A DNA stretch of 64,000 nucleotides from Paenibacillus odorifer (GCF_000758725.1 NZ_CP009428.1:1922001-1986000), one strand, 5' to 3'. Positions 46,113 through 55,714 are shown, numbered from the stretch's first letter. The notes: a model not told the origin generated them from the letters alone. Made by a program: numbers and translations.

Positions 46113-47537
46113 ATGTCGGTTGAAAAAGTGTTGCAAACAATTAAAGAGAACAATATCGAGTGGGTAGATTTTCGATTCGTAGATTTAGGTGGTCGTGCCC
46201 ACCACATCTCTCTGCCAGCTTCTGAAGTGGAAGATGAAACTTTTGTAAATGGGGTAGCATTCGACGGTTCTTCCATCAAAGGTTTCCGTGGTATTGAAGA
46301 ATCAGACATGGTTATGATGCCTGATCCGAATAGTGTGTTCATAGATCCGTTTACAGCTCATCCAACGCTGAACGTGATGTGCGACATTTTCACTCCTGAT
46401 GGCGAACGTTATGAGCGCGATCCTCGCGGTATTGCTGTGAAAGCAGAAGAATTCCTGCAAAAAAGCGGAGTAGGTACATCTGCATTCTTCGCACCTGAAT
46501 CAGAATTCTTTATCTTTGACGATGTTCGTTACGAAAGTGGCATGAACAGATCCTCATTCTTCGTAGATTCTGAAGAAGCGGCTTGGAATACGGGTCGTAA
46601 AGAAGAGGGCGGCAACTTGGCATTTAAAGTTGGCGTTAAAGGTGGATATGTTCCTGTAGCGCCAGTTGACTCCCAACAGGATATCCGTAGTGAGATGTGC
46701 CGTCTGCTTGCTGAAGTTGGACTACGCATTGAACGTCATCACCATGAAGTAGCCACTGCAGGTCAAGCGGAAATTAACTTCCGTTTTGATACCTTGAAGA
46801 AAACTGCTGATAATCTCATGACTTATAAATATATTGTACAAAACACTGCACGTCAGTATGGCAAGGTAGCAACCTTCATGCCAAAACCGCTGTTTGGTGA
46901 TAACGGTAGCGGAATGCACGTGCATCAATCGATCTTTGACGGAGATACTCCTTTGTTCTATGAAAAAGGCGCTTATGCTAACCTGAGCGAAATGGCTCTT
47001 CATTATATCGGTGGTATTTTGTACCATGCACCAGCATTGATCGCTTTGACTAACCCAAGCACCAACTCCTTTAAGCGTCTGGTTCCTGGCTACGAAGCAC
47101 CGGTTAACTTGGTTTACTCCAAAGGAAATCGTTCTGCAGCAGTTCGTATCCCAGTAGCAGCTGTGACACCAAAAGGCTGTCGTATCGAATTCCGTACACC
47201 GGATTCCACGGCTAACCCTTACTTGGCATTCTCCGCAATGCTGATGGCAGGTCTGGACGGAATCAAGAACAAGATCAACCCGCAAGAACTGGGTTATGGT
47301 CCTCTGGATAAGAACATCTATGAATTGTCTGATGCAGATAAAGAAAAAATCCGCAGCGTTCCAGGCAGCCTGAGCGAAGCGCTTGATTCTTTGGAAGCTG
47401 ATTACGAGTTCCTTACAGAAGGCGACGTATTTACTAAGGACTTCATCGATAACTATATTGCTCTGAAACGTTCTGAAGCACAAGAGGTAGCGATTCGTGT
47501 TCATCCACATGAATATGCCCTGTACTTCGATCTATAA
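46113..47537 (+). CDS. glnA: Glutamine synthetase, type I (GSI-beta-like)
   Basis: A 474-residue ATP-dependent glutamine synthetase. Blocks: DGSSIKGF, PESEFFIF, HHEVATAGQAE, GDNGSGMHVHQS, NPSTNSFKRLVPGYEAP, RIEFRTPD. Residues 398-405 (LDKNIYEL) reproduce the adenylylation loop of the proteobacterial GSI-beta class, with Tyr403 at the E. coli Tyr397 position. Bacillus GlnA is the shorter GSI-alpha form, about 444 residues. ATG 46113 is chosen because of GGGGGAGG upstream. Expected nitrogen control through the box at 45957. The terminator lies at 47569. Confidence 0.94.
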   Translation: MSVEKVLQTIKENNIEWVDFRFVDLGGRAHHISLPASEVEDETFVNGVAFDGSSIKGFRGIEESDMVMMPDPNSVFIDPFTAHPTLNVMCDIFTPDGERYERDPRGIAVKAEEFLQKSGVGTSAFFAPESEFFIFDDVRYESGMNRSSFFVDSEEAAWNTGRKEEGGNLAFKVGVKGGYVPVAPVDSQQDIRSEMCRLLAEVGLRIERHHHEVATAGQAEINFRFDTLKKTADNLMTYKYIVQNTARQYGKVATFMPKPLFGDNGSGMHVHQSIFDGDTPLFYEKGAYANLSEMALHYIGGILYHAPALIALTNPSTNSFKRLVPGYEAPVNLVYSKGNRSAAVRIPVAAVTPKGCRIEFRTPDSTANPYLAFSAMLMAGLDGIKNKINPQELGYGPLDKNIYELSDADKEKIRSVPGSLSEALDSLEADYEFLTEGDVFTKDFIDNYIALKRSEAQEVAIRVHPHEYALYFDL

Positions 47538-47568
47538 GATTCCTGCTATATATAATCTTTATAATAAA

Positions 47569-47617
47569 AGAAGCTGTCTCAAAAGTAGTGATTCTACTTG
47601 GAGGCAGCTTCTTTTTT
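47569..47617 (+). terminator. Terminator after glnA
   Basis: AGAAGCTG pairs with CAGCTTCT, inner hairpin AAGTAG / CTACTT, and seven T. Confidence 0.9.
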
Positions 47618-47671
47618 TGAATTGGGAAAAGTAATGGATTTTACTGTATCTTATGAATGTGTGCCACACGT

Positions 47672-47748
47672 AGTGTTCTAAGCCATGAGTAGTGTGTTCT
47701 ATGCTATGAGTAGTGATCTAAGCCATGAGTAGTGTTCTATGCTATTGG
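47672..47748 (+). repeat. Short tandem repeat, four units of 18-21 nt
   Basis: Units at 47672, 47691, 47712 and 47731: AGTGTTCTAAGCCATGAGT and close variants alternating CTAAGCCATGAGT and CTATGCTATGAGT. No coding frame is open through it. Confidence 0.75.
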
Positions 47749-47894
47749 AGTGGGTGGCGGGTGACGGGTGACTGCTATGTGTGATTTCCGTTCGGCTTGC
47801 AGTATATGATTTGTGGTATCTGTGACGCTGGACTATGTACGGTGAGCGATATGCGTTCTGTGTTTATGTGATATACAAAGTGGATTTAAACTAA

Positions 47895-48079
47895 TTAGGG
47901 AAAAACTCCCTAAAAAAAGCCGATATTTGCTCTAAATGAACGAAATCAGGGAATTCCTCCCTAATAATCAGGGTGATTTCTTTATTAGTTACTGAATAGG
48001 CCAAAATTCAGGGAAGTTTTCCCTAATTATAAGTCCGATGAACAGAAATCTCTGATTTTTAGGGAGAAATTCCCCAATT
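47895..48079 (+). repeat. Four-palindrome repeat element, copy 1
   Basis: Palindromes of the type TTAGGGA-N5-7-TCCCTAA begin at 47895, 47946, 48007 and 48059 (spacing 51, 61, 52). The sequences between them resemble those between the palindromes of the copy at 63056 (for example CGATATTTGCTCTAAATGAAC against CGATTTGAACTCTAAAATG). It lies in the 47618-48170 gap that otherwise holds only the tandem repeat and anonymous sequence. Confidence 0.8.
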
Positions 48080-48170
48080 ATTCTATAAGTGCTTCACTTA
48101 TTGCATCATCCGGAGCAACACTAGGTGCGCCCATAGAATCCATTTGGACATTAAGTAGTGTTAAGAACAT

Positions 48171-48222
48171 AAAAGAGGCTGTCACCAAGCCATAAAATGG
48201 CTGCTTGGGACAGCCCCTTTTT
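48171..48222. terminator. Bidirectional terminator, 3' of the LacI gene
   Basis: GAGGCTGTC (48175-48183) pairs with GACAGCCCC (48210-48218) around an inner CCAAGC...GCTTGG, flanked by AAAA and TTTTT. It serves the minus-strand LacI gene. Confidence 0.8.
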
Positions 48223-48248
48223 GCTATTCGTGTATTCTCCGAGAAAGG

Positions 48249-49283
48249 CTACACTAGCCCCCGTTCAGGAGCGCCGCAGGACTCTCTAATGATAAGCTCT
48301 GGTTCTACGCTGAAAGAACTCGTACCTGATTGGTTGTTTATTAGATCATACAGCATTAGTGCTGCTAGGCGACCGATCTTATCTTTATTTTGGCGGATGG
48401 TAGTCAATAGGGGTGTTGTATAATTGCAGGCCTCAATATCATCACAGCCAATAATTGCAACAGTTTCAGGAACAGCGATAGAAGCCTCTTTAAGGGCACG
48501 CATCGCTCCTATAGCAAGCTGATCGGACGCTGCGAAGATCGCTCTAGGTAAATTTCCATTCTCAATCATTCTACGCATCGTCTCATACCCACTAGCCTCA
48601 AAGAAGTTACTTCCGTTTAAGAACCAACTCTCGTTAATAGGCAGCCCCAAATCTTCAAGAGCTTTGCGATAACCACTTTCGCGCATATTGGAGATGTCTG
48701 AATCTGAGGAGCTGCCAATGTAGCCAAGCTCACGATAGCCCAGTAAATAAAAGTGTTCTACCACTTTGGAGGACATTTTGAAATTATCCGACATGATAAA
48801 GCCAGAGTTGTCACCCGTTAGTTTTAAATCTACGCCGATACATGGAATAGCACTGTTGTCTAATTCGCTGATAGAGGTTTCTAGCTCCTGTCCGGATAGA
48901 AGCACACACCCATCTACATTAAAATGCTGACAACGGGCAAGATAATCGTTAGTATCGCCACTTTGGAATTTTTCATTGGAAAAAAAGATAAGGTCGTAAC
49001 CTAGTAGTCCCATTTGTTTTTTAAATGAATTTAGCACCTCGATGAAAAAAGGGTGGGTAAAGTCGACATTCAGCATTCCGGCAAAAATCACTCCGATTAG
49101 ATTGGACGATTTCGTAGCCAATGTTTTAGCTGAATTGGAGGGGGTATATCCAGTTTCTTTTATAATTTGTTGAACCCTTGTCTTGGTATCTTCCGAAATA
49201 TCACTGTAGTTATTAATGATTTTGGATACTGTCGAAACAGAAACTCCAGCAATTTTCGCTATATCTTTGATGCTGTAGGCCAA
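48249..49283 (-). CDS. LacI-family transcriptional regulator
   Basis: A 344-residue repressor. The N-terminal helix-turn-helix SIKDIAKIAGVSVSTVSKII is followed by a periplasmic-binding-protein-like sensor (LIGVIFAGMLNVDFTHPFF, CDDIEACNYTTP). It starts at TTG 49283 (minus strand) with AAGGGGGA eight bases upstream. It is divergent from the sugar ABC importer and probably represses it through operator-like palindromes in 49284-49659. The ligand is probably laminaribiose or a related sugar if the GH94 assignment is right. Confidence 0.93.
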   Translation of the reverse strand: MAYSIKDIAKIAGVSVSTVSKIINNYSDISEDTKTRVQQIIKETGYTPSNSAKTLATKSSNLIGVIFAGMLNVDFTHPFFIEVLNSFKKQMGLLGYDLIFFSNEKFQSGDTNDYLARCQHFNVDGCVLLSGQELETSISELDNSAIPCIGVDLKLTGDNSGFIMSDNFKMSSKVVEHFYLLGYRELGYIGSSSDSDISNMRESGYRKALEDLGLPINESWFLNGSNFFEASGYETMRRMIENGNLPRAIFAASDQLAIGAMRALKEASIAVPETVAIIGCDDIEACNYTTPLLTTIRQNKDKIGRLAALMLYDLINNQSGTSSFSVEPELIIRESCGAPERGLV

Positions 49284-49372
49284 ATTAAGTCCCCCTTATA
49301 GTGAAAAATGTTCCGTAATATATGTTTAAAATCTACTCAAGGCTATTTTTTTATGACTTGAATTTATGATTT

Positions 49373-49387
49373 ACGAAATAGTTTCGT
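49373..49387. promoter_or_regulatory. Palindromic operator candidate in the LacI-importer interval
   Basis: ACGAAA-TAG-TTTCGT, perfect palindrome with a 3-base centre. GTTTCGT recurs at 49588-49594 and 49617-49623, suggesting several half-sites. Confidence 0.5.
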
Positions 49388-49519
49388 TACTTATTTTATA
49401 GTTCAATAAGATTATAGTCAATGGAATGTTTACTCTTAAACTAGGATTATGCTTGATATTAAAGGTTTTTTTGAATGATTGGTTCAAAAAACGTTCAAAA
49501 ATGAACAATGAAAAAAGAC

Positions 49520-49570
49520 TTTACAAAGACAAATAACGATGTAATAATGAAAACACCGAAACCGCTTTCT
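49520..49570 (+). promoter_or_regulatory. Promoter and LacI/CcpA-type operator of the sugar importer
   Basis: -35 TTTACA (49520-49525), 17-nt spacer, -10 AATAAT (49543-49548). CGAAACCGCTTTCT (49557-49570), a LacI-type palindrome similar to a cre, covers the start point. A solute-binding protein gene begins at 49660. Confidence 0.65.
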
Positions 49571-49659
49571 GTGATATCATCCTTACTGTTTCGTGATTTT
49601 CAGAAATTAGCATGTGGTTTCGTTAAAGGGTCATAACAAATTATCTGGGGGGTAACAAA

Positions 49660-51030
49660 ATGGTAAAGAAGCTTTCTGCGGTATTGTTGAGCTCAGCGCT
49701 AGTGCTCTCATTAGCAGCATGTGGAAGCGGCAATAACAACGCGAATGGTGAGGCTACTCCGGGCAGCGGAACAAACAAGCCTGCATCTGGTGATAAGAAA
49801 GTGATTAAGATCTTACACTGGAAACAAGAGAATATTAACAAGGTCATTACAGAAATTAATAAAAAGTTTGAAGAAAAATATCCGGAATACAAAGTGGAGT
49901 ACACAACCACTGGTCCGGATGATGAATTCAAACAAGCACAAAGAGCAAGAATTACAGCTGGTGACGTAGATGTACTTGCCGATCTATCCGGTATGAGATT
50001 GTCTCCGAAAGATTGGACACCAGGTGCGAAAGTGCCAGACTGGCAACAATGGATTGATTCCGGGCTGATTGCTGATCTGAGCGGCGAAGCTTTCGTTAAA
50101 AACTACAATGCGAATGATATTGCTAAAGCCGGCACTTATAAAGATAAAGTGTATGCAATCCCAACCGGTAAAGTAGCGATGTCAGGATTCTTCTATAATA
50201 AAGAAATTTTTGAACAAAACGGGCTGACTGTACCTACAACTTGGACAGAGTTCATTAGTGTTCTAGATACATTGAAAGCTAAGAGTATTGTTCCAATCGT
50301 AGTGGCTGGTAAGGATGTATGGCCTTTGAAATTGCCAGTGTTCGGTTTGCAAGCCAAGATTCTGGGTGGCGGCAACCAACAACAATGGATTGAAGGGGTT
50401 TGGAAGGGAACTTCGGCGTTTAACGATGCTGAGGCTGTAGAAGTATTGGAGAAAATGAAGACGCTTCAAGATAACTACATCATCGACGGTTTCTTGGGTA
50501 TCGACTATGCAACAGCACCTTCGTTTTTCGCAACAGGAAAAGCAGCTATGATTGCTGACGGAACTTGGGATGCTCCTACGATCGCGGCAGCAAATCCAGA
50601 TGTGAAATTTGGTTACTTCCCAATCCCAGCTACAGAAGATGCTGCTAAGAATAATTCTCTTGTAGGTAAATACGATGTAACTTGGTATGCAGCAGAAAAA
50701 GGCCCGAACAAAGAAGGCGCTTTGAAATGGCTGGAATTCTTCTCTGAACCAGAAAACTACACAGAATATGTTAAAGCAGCTGGATTCTTGCCTACACAAG
50801 ACAATATTGCCACTGAAAGTGACTTTATTGACAAAGAACTTGCTCCATACATGACTGGAGATTTCGAACTTGCTTATGAAATTATGATGATTAACCGTGA
50901 TAACGTTGGTGAGCACATTGCAGCTGAAGGCGTTCACACTGAATATTTGGCACCAGGCGGCGAGTTTAAAACCGCTAAAGAGCTTGCAGATGTACAACAA
51001 AAAGAATGGGAAGCAGCAGCCCCTAAATAA
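49660..51030 (+). CDS. Extracellular sugar-binding lipoprotein (ABC importer)
   Basis: A 456-residue solute-binding protein of the family 1 (carbohydrate) type. Signal peptide with lipobox LAACGSG (Cys21), then FEEKYPEYKVEYTTTGPDDEF, YKDKVYAIPTGKVAMSGFFYNKEIF and GTWDAPTIAAANPDVKFGYFPIP are typical. It delivers its sugar to the two permeases downstream; the ATPase subunit is not encoded here, so a shared MsmK-type ATPase is likely. RBS TGGGGGG before ATG 49660. Confidence 0.94.
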   Translation: MVKKLSAVLLSSALVLSLAACGSGNNNANGEATPGSGTNKPASGDKKVIKILHWKQENINKVITEINKKFEEKYPEYKVEYTTTGPDDEFKQAQRARITAGDVDVLADLSGMRLSPKDWTPGAKVPDWQQWIDSGLIADLSGEAFVKNYNANDIAKAGTYKDKVYAIPTGKVAMSGFFYNKEIFEQNGLTVPTTWTEFISVLDTLKAKSIVPIVVAGKDVWPLKLPVFGLQAKILGGGNQQQWIEGVWKGTSAFNDAEAVEVLEKMKTLQDNYIIDGFLGIDYATAPSFFATGKAAMIADGTWDAPTIAAANPDVKFGYFPIPATEDAAKNNSLVGKYDVTWYAAEKGPNKEGALKWLEFFSEPENYTEYVKAAGFLPTQDNIATESDFIDKELAPYMTGDFELAYEIMMINRDNVGEHIAAEGVHTEYLAPGGEFKTAKELADVQQKEWEAAAPK

Positions 51031-51156
51031 GTAGCTATCCCGATAAATAAAAAGAATCTACAACATACTGTACACCAAACATGTTTTACAACTTCGGGGT
51101 CTGTTTTGTGCAGGCCCCGATCATTTTATTGAATTAGGATTGGGTAGGTGAGAGAA

Positions 51157-52050
51157 ATGTATCCGTTCGGGAAAGGTATTAAACGATATATACCGCTTCT
51201 GCTGCTAATGATTCCATTATCATTGTATGTAATTTTCTATTTTGGCCCATCTATGATGACGGTTATCTATTCATTTACAGATATCACTAACGTTCCTGGA
51301 AGCAAGATGAGTTTTGTAGGCCTTGACAATTATTATGATGTATTTTACTCAGGAAATTCAGGCGAGCGTTGGGATTCCATTATACGTACTATTTATTTCA
51401 TGGTCATTGTAACCATTGTACAGAACGGTGTCGGTCTGCTTATGGCCGTAGTTATCAATCAGAAGCTGAAAGGCGATTATTTCTATCGCGCGGTATTCTT
51501 TTTACCGGTTGTGCTTGGTGTAGCGGTAGTTGCACTGGTATGGGGCATGATGTTCGATCCGCTGAGTGGTCCGGTTAACCAACTGTATGATTCTTTGTTC
51601 GGTTATAAAGATATGTTCTTTGGAAGCTTCACTCATGCGTTCGGTTATATTATATTTACGCAAATTTGGATGTATATGGGTTATTCGATGTTAATTTTCC
51701 TTGCGGGACTACAATCCGTACCGAAAGATTTGTATGAGGCTGGATATATAGACGGAACTACGAAGTGGCAATCTTTTAAAAACATCACATTCCCACTTAT
51801 CGCTCCATCCTTTACGATTAACATTATTTTGTCTATTATCGGTGCGATGTCCACCTTTGATATTATTCTCGCAACTACGGACGGTCGCTTTAACACAAGA
51901 ACGATGGCATATGACGTTTATAAAGAGACGTTCCGTGGTTCTCTACAGATGGGACTTCCTTCCGCGCTTTCCGTGGTTCAGTTCCTTATGATTCTGGTGT
52001 TTGTAGTATTTGCAGTGAAACAAATGCGTAAGAGAGAGGTGGAATATTAA
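51157..52050 (+). CDS. Sugar ABC transporter permease (MalF/UgpA type)
   Basis: A 297-residue inner-membrane protein with six predicted helices (IPLLLLMIPLSLYVIFYF first) and the EAA-loop motif EAGYIDGTTKWQSFKNITFP, which contacts the ATPase. ATG 51157 follows AGGTGAG; the upstream GTG at 51148 is less likely. Its stop overlaps the next permease by one base. Confidence 0.94.
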   Translation: MYPFGKGIKRYIPLLLLMIPLSLYVIFYFGPSMMTVIYSFTDITNVPGSKMSFVGLDNYYDVFYSGNSGERWDSIIRTIYFMVIVTIVQNGVGLLMAVVINQKLKGDYFYRAVFFLPVVLGVAVVALVWGMMFDPLSGPVNQLYDSLFGYKDMFFGSFTHAFGYIIFTQIWMYMGYSMLIFLAGLQSVPKDLYEAGYIDGTTKWQSFKNITFPLIAPSFTINIILSIIGAMSTFDIILATTDGRFNTRTMAYDVYKETFRGSLQMGLPSALSVVQFLMILVFVVFAVKQMRKREVEY

Positions 52051-52886
52051 TGAAGGATTCCAAAACCGCCAAAACTCTCTCTTATATTCTGATTGCAGTG
52101 TTGCTTGTTTTGTATATCATGCCGTTGTTATTTGTAATCAATATTTCATTCAAGTCCTTTACAGAATATCTGTTAGATCCTATCGGTCTCGTAAAAAGTA
52201 TTCAATGGGATAATTATAAAGAAGCTTGGCTACAGGGTAATTTCTCTAATTATTTCTTAAACAGTCTGCTGTATACAGCTGTGGCAACAGTGCTGACCCT
52301 AATTGTTTCGTTATTCGGGGCCTTCCCGGTGGCGAGAAATTATGTGAAGTGGAGCGGATTTATTTATTTGTTCTTCTTGATGTCTCAGTTCCTGCCGAAT
52401 CCAATGGTCGCACAGTTCAAGCTGATGCTTACCATGAAACAGGAGCTAGGATTTGTAGGTTATGACACGAAGCTGGGTTACATTCTCCTTAAAACAGGCG
52501 GAACGGGTATCGTGTTCATGATGTTTGTAGGTTACATCAAAGGAATTAGCCGGGAGATGGATGAAGCAGCAGGTATGGATGGCGCTGGATATTTGCGTTA
52601 TTTGTTCCAGATCATCATGCCACTTATGAAACCAGTAATTGCTACAGGTGTTATTCTAACAGCAATTAGTATCTGGAATGACTTCGTGGGGCCGGTCATG
52701 TATTTACCGAGTCCAGAAAACTATCCAATCACCTTCGGGCTTAAAGAATTCCGCGGTCAATACGGGAACAACTGGCCTATGTTGGCGTGCGGGATCATGA
52801 TCGTATCTGCACCGCTTATCATCCTATACACCTTCATTCAAAAGTATATCGTTGACGGTGCATTGGCAGGTGCGGTTAAAGCTTAA
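52050..52886 (+). CDS. Sugar ABC transporter permease (MalG/UgpE type)
   Basis: A 278-residue second permease with six helices and EAA-loop EAAGMDGAGYLRYLFQIIMP. ATG 52050 shares one base with the stop of the first permease. With the binding protein, it makes a carbohydrate importer for the GH94 substrate. Confidence 0.94.
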   Translation: MKDSKTAKTLSYILIAVLLVLYIMPLLFVINISFKSFTEYLLDPIGLVKSIQWDNYKEAWLQGNFSNYFLNSLLYTAVATVLTLIVSLFGAFPVARNYVKWSGFIYLFFLMSQFLPNPMVAQFKLMLTMKQELGFVGYDTKLGYILLKTGGTGIVFMMFVGYIKGISREMDEAAGMDGAGYLRYLFQIIMPLMKPVIATGVILTAISIWNDFVGPVMYLPSPENYPITFGLKEFRGQYGNNWPMLACGIMIVSAPLIILYTFIQKYIVDGALAGAVKA

Positions 52887-52915
52887 GTAGTTGTGTAAAT
52901 GAGAGGATGGAGAGA

Positions 52916-55654
52916 ATGGATCGTAATAAAATTCATGGCTTCGAATTCACCGGAAATGATGGGGAATTCAGGCTTCAGCAACCGGATCGCAGCAGTTTTC
53001 TATATTTCCCTCTAGTGAATGAAGGGGGAATGATGTCGACGGTAACTCCAAAACTTCATGGTCAGGTTACCACAGGTCATAATACATTTTTGACACCGCC
53101 ATTATCTGTTGAAGATTTGCATAATTCGCGGGCTTCCCGTAACTTCTGGGTATACGTAGAAGGCAAGGGAGCTTGGTCGGCAGTGGGGAACTCCGCTAAG
53201 CAAAATGCCGATTTCTATACATCGTCTACTGATGAAGCAGTACTAGAGGCTGGTTTCCTGTGGCAACGCGTAACGCGTTGTAACGCAGAGATGGGTGTTA
53301 AAGCTGAAATCACCAGCTTTGTGCCAAGCGGTAATGATAAGGTCGAACTAATGAAGCTTACGTTGACGAATACAATAGCAGAGGTTATTACGCTGACACC
53401 GACAGCGGTAGTTCCGATCTACGCGCGTTCGGCAGATGATCTGCGCGATCATAGACATGTAACCTCTTTGCTTAACCGGATCTATACTTCACCCTATGGT
53501 GTTGAGGTTCAGCCTGCGCTCTCCTTTGATGAGCGGGGACACCGCATCAATCACACTTCTTATGGAGTATTTGGTGCAGAGGGTGACGGCAGTCAACCTG
53601 CGGGGTTCTTTCCGGTGCAGGAGGAGTTCATTGGAGAAGGTGGAAGCCTGGATTGGCCGGAAGCTGTTATCCTGAACAACACGCCGGAGATTGGCAAGGG
53701 CGGAGGCGTACAAAGAGAGGGATATGAGGCTATCGGGGGTCTTCGTTACGAGACGCTTACTCTGTCTCCTGGTGACAGCCATTCTTATATAGTAGTTATG
53801 GCGATCCATAACGAGAGAATTGACGTGGATGCTTTGATGAACAAATATGGTACATCTGAAGCTTTTGATCATTTGCTTGAGGAAACTAAAGCCTTCTGGG
53901 CAGATAAAGTGAATATGGTAGAATTTCATACCGGTGATTCAGATGCTGACCAATGGATGAAATGGGTTACGATTCAACCCGTGCTGAGAAGACTTTATGG
54001 TAACTCCTTCTTGCCTTATCATGATTATGGAAGGGGCGGACGTGGCTGGCGGGATCTTTGGCAGGATTGTCTAGCACTCCTTATTATGGAACCGGCTGAA
54101 GTACGCAGCTTACTGCTGAACAACTACGCCGGGGTAAGAATAGATGGTAGTAATGCCACTATTATCGGTCAACAGCCTGGTGAATTTATTGCCGACCGTA
54201 ACAACATCCCGCGGGTGTGGATGGATCATGGAGCTTGGCCGTTCTTAACGACTATGTTATATCTGGATCAGAGTGGTGATCTTGATTTCTTATTGCAGGA
54301 ACAGACGTATTTCCGCGATACCTTTATGAGTCGCTGTAAGGAACGCGATAATTCATGGGATACCTCGCTGGGAAGTGATCTCAGAACTACTTCTGGTGAG
54401 GTTTATAAAGGTACGATTCTGGAGCATATCCTACTGCAAAATCTGGTTCCGTTCTTTAATGTTGGAGAGCACAATAATATCCTGCTGGAGGGCGCAGACT
54501 GGAATGATGGTCTTGATATGGGCGCAGACCGGGGTGAGAGTGTAGCTTTCACAGCATTCTACGCAAGTAACTTATTGGATATTTCTCGTGTGCTGCGTAC
54601 GCTAAAGACTTCTAAAGGGCAAGAGACAGTTGAATTGGCAGAAGAAATGAAACTATTGCTAGATTCGCTTGGTGATCAAGTGGATTATGAATCTGTATCA
54701 GGCAAGCATGAAAGACTTAATCAATATTATGCTGCCGCTCCGAACAAAGTCAGCGGTATTCGTGCAGCACTCGACATAGAGACAGTAGCGGACGATCTGG
54801 AACAAAAAGCAGAGTGGATCTTTAATCACTTGCGCCGCAATGAGTGGGTGGAAAGTGAACACGGTGGAGGCTGGTTTAACGGTTATTATAATAATGATGG
54901 AGAACAAGTGGAAGGGGAATTCGCAGAAGGCGTTCGAATGACGCTTACGGGTCAAGTATTCCCGCTGATGGGCCATGCAGCTGCACCAGAACAAATTCCG
55001 CATATCATTGCCGCCGTGGATCGTAATCTACTGGATGACAAAATTGGGTACAGACTTAATTCCCGTTTCGGAGGGATCCAGCAGAATCTGGGTCGTGCCT
55101 TTGGCTTTGCCTTTGGACATAAAGAGAACGGTGCTATGTTCAGTCACATGACCATCATGTATGGCAATGCGTTGTATAAACGCGGATATGTGAAAGAAGG
55201 ACATAAAGTATTAGAATCTCTGTATAGCTTAAGTACTGACTTTGCAAAAGCCCGCATATACCCAGGAATTCCTGAGTATATTAACGAGCAAGGCAGAGGG
55301 ATGTATACGTATTTAACAGGATCAGCAAGCTGGCTGCTGTTAACTATGGTTACTGAAGTATTTGGTGTAAAAGGTAAGCTAGGTGATCTTTTGTTGGAAC
55401 CGAAGCTTGTTAAAGAGCAGTTTGATTCCGAGGGAAAGGCCTCTATTAAGACAATCTTCGCGGATCGCGAGTTTGAAGTGGTCTATAAAGCCACAGGAAG
55501 CTTAAACTACGGGGAGTACCAAATACACTCTGTTACCCTGAATGGCAGCGAGGTGACGCTGCAGCGCGGCTCAGGAAGTGCGATTATTCCGCGTGAAGAG
55601 TTGCTCTCTCTGCAGACAGAGAAATGCCACTTGATTGAAGTGACATTGGCGTAG
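52916..55654 (+). CDS. GH94-family phosphorylase, laminaribiose phosphorylase-like
   Basis: A 912-residue cytosolic disaccharide phosphorylase. The catalytic acid lies in EGADWNDGLDMGADRGES (family ADWND block), with the phosphate/substrate blocks YGRGGRGWRDLWQDC and RNNIPRVWMDHGAWPF. The length near 910 and the importer next door match laminaribiose phosphorylase of Paenibacillus sp. YM-1; cellobiose phosphorylases are shorter (about 800). The start 52916 follows AGAGG by nine bases; the ATG at 52907 abuts that RBS. Specificity is inferred. Terminator at 55672. Confidence 0.87.
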   Translation: MDRNKIHGFEFTGNDGEFRLQQPDRSSFLYFPLVNEGGMMSTVTPKLHGQVTTGHNTFLTPPLSVEDLHNSRASRNFWVYVEGKGAWSAVGNSAKQNADFYTSSTDEAVLEAGFLWQRVTRCNAEMGVKAEITSFVPSGNDKVELMKLTLTNTIAEVITLTPTAVVPIYARSADDLRDHRHVTSLLNRIYTSPYGVEVQPALSFDERGHRINHTSYGVFGAEGDGSQPAGFFPVQEEFIGEGGSLDWPEAVILNNTPEIGKGGGVQREGYEAIGGLRYETLTLSPGDSHSYIVVMAIHNERIDVDALMNKYGTSEAFDHLLEETKAFWADKVNMVEFHTGDSDADQWMKWVTIQPVLRRLYGNSFLPYHDYGRGGRGWRDLWQDCLALLIMEPAEVRSLLLNNYAGVRIDGSNATIIGQQPGEFIADRNNIPRVWMDHGAWPFLTTMLYLDQSGDLDFLLQEQTYFRDTFMSRCKERDNSWDTSLGSDLRTTSGEVYKGTILEHILLQNLVPFFNVGEHNNILLEGADWNDGLDMGADRGESVAFTAFYASNLLDISRVLRTLKTSKGQETVELAEEMKLLLDSLGDQVDYESVSGKHERLNQYYAAAPNKVSGIRAALDIETVADDLEQKAEWIFNHLRRNEWVESEHGGGWFNGYYNNDGEQVEGEFAEGVRMTLTGQVFPLMGHAAAPEQIPHIIAAVDRNLLDDKIGYRLNSRFGGIQQNLGRAFGFAFGHKENGAMFSHMTIMYGNALYKRGYVKEGHKVLESLYSLSTDFAKARIYPGIPEYINEQGRGMYTYLTGSASWLLLTMVTEVFGVKGKLGDLLLEPKLVKEQFDSEGKASIKTIFADREFEVVYKATGSLNYGEYQIHSVTLNGSEVTLQRGSGSAIIPREELLSLQTEKCHLIEVTLA

Positions 55655-55671
55655 CTTTATACGATATTTTA

Positions 55672-55714
55672 AGACGTCTGCACCGTTATTCATAGCGGCT
55701 GCAGACGTTTTTTT
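55672..55714 (+). terminator. Terminator after the GH94 gene
   Basis: ACGTCTGCA...TGCAGACGT around inner CCG...CGG, with TTTTTTT. Confidence 0.9.

Noticed and set aside
46722..47510. 262-codon antisense ORF inside glnA
   Set aside because: Cys/Phe-rich translation with no domain, complementary to conserved glutamine synthetase blocks; a shadow.
47895..48079. CRISPR-like regular spacing of palindromes
   Set aside because: The palindromes are degenerate, the units are only four, and the intervening sequences match those of the second copy at 63056, so they are not unique spacers. No cas gene is present.
50263..51000. 245-codon antisense ORF inside the solute-binding protein gene
   Set aside because: Composition (Cys/Phe/Ser-rich) and lack of RBS indicate a shadow of the binding-protein gene.
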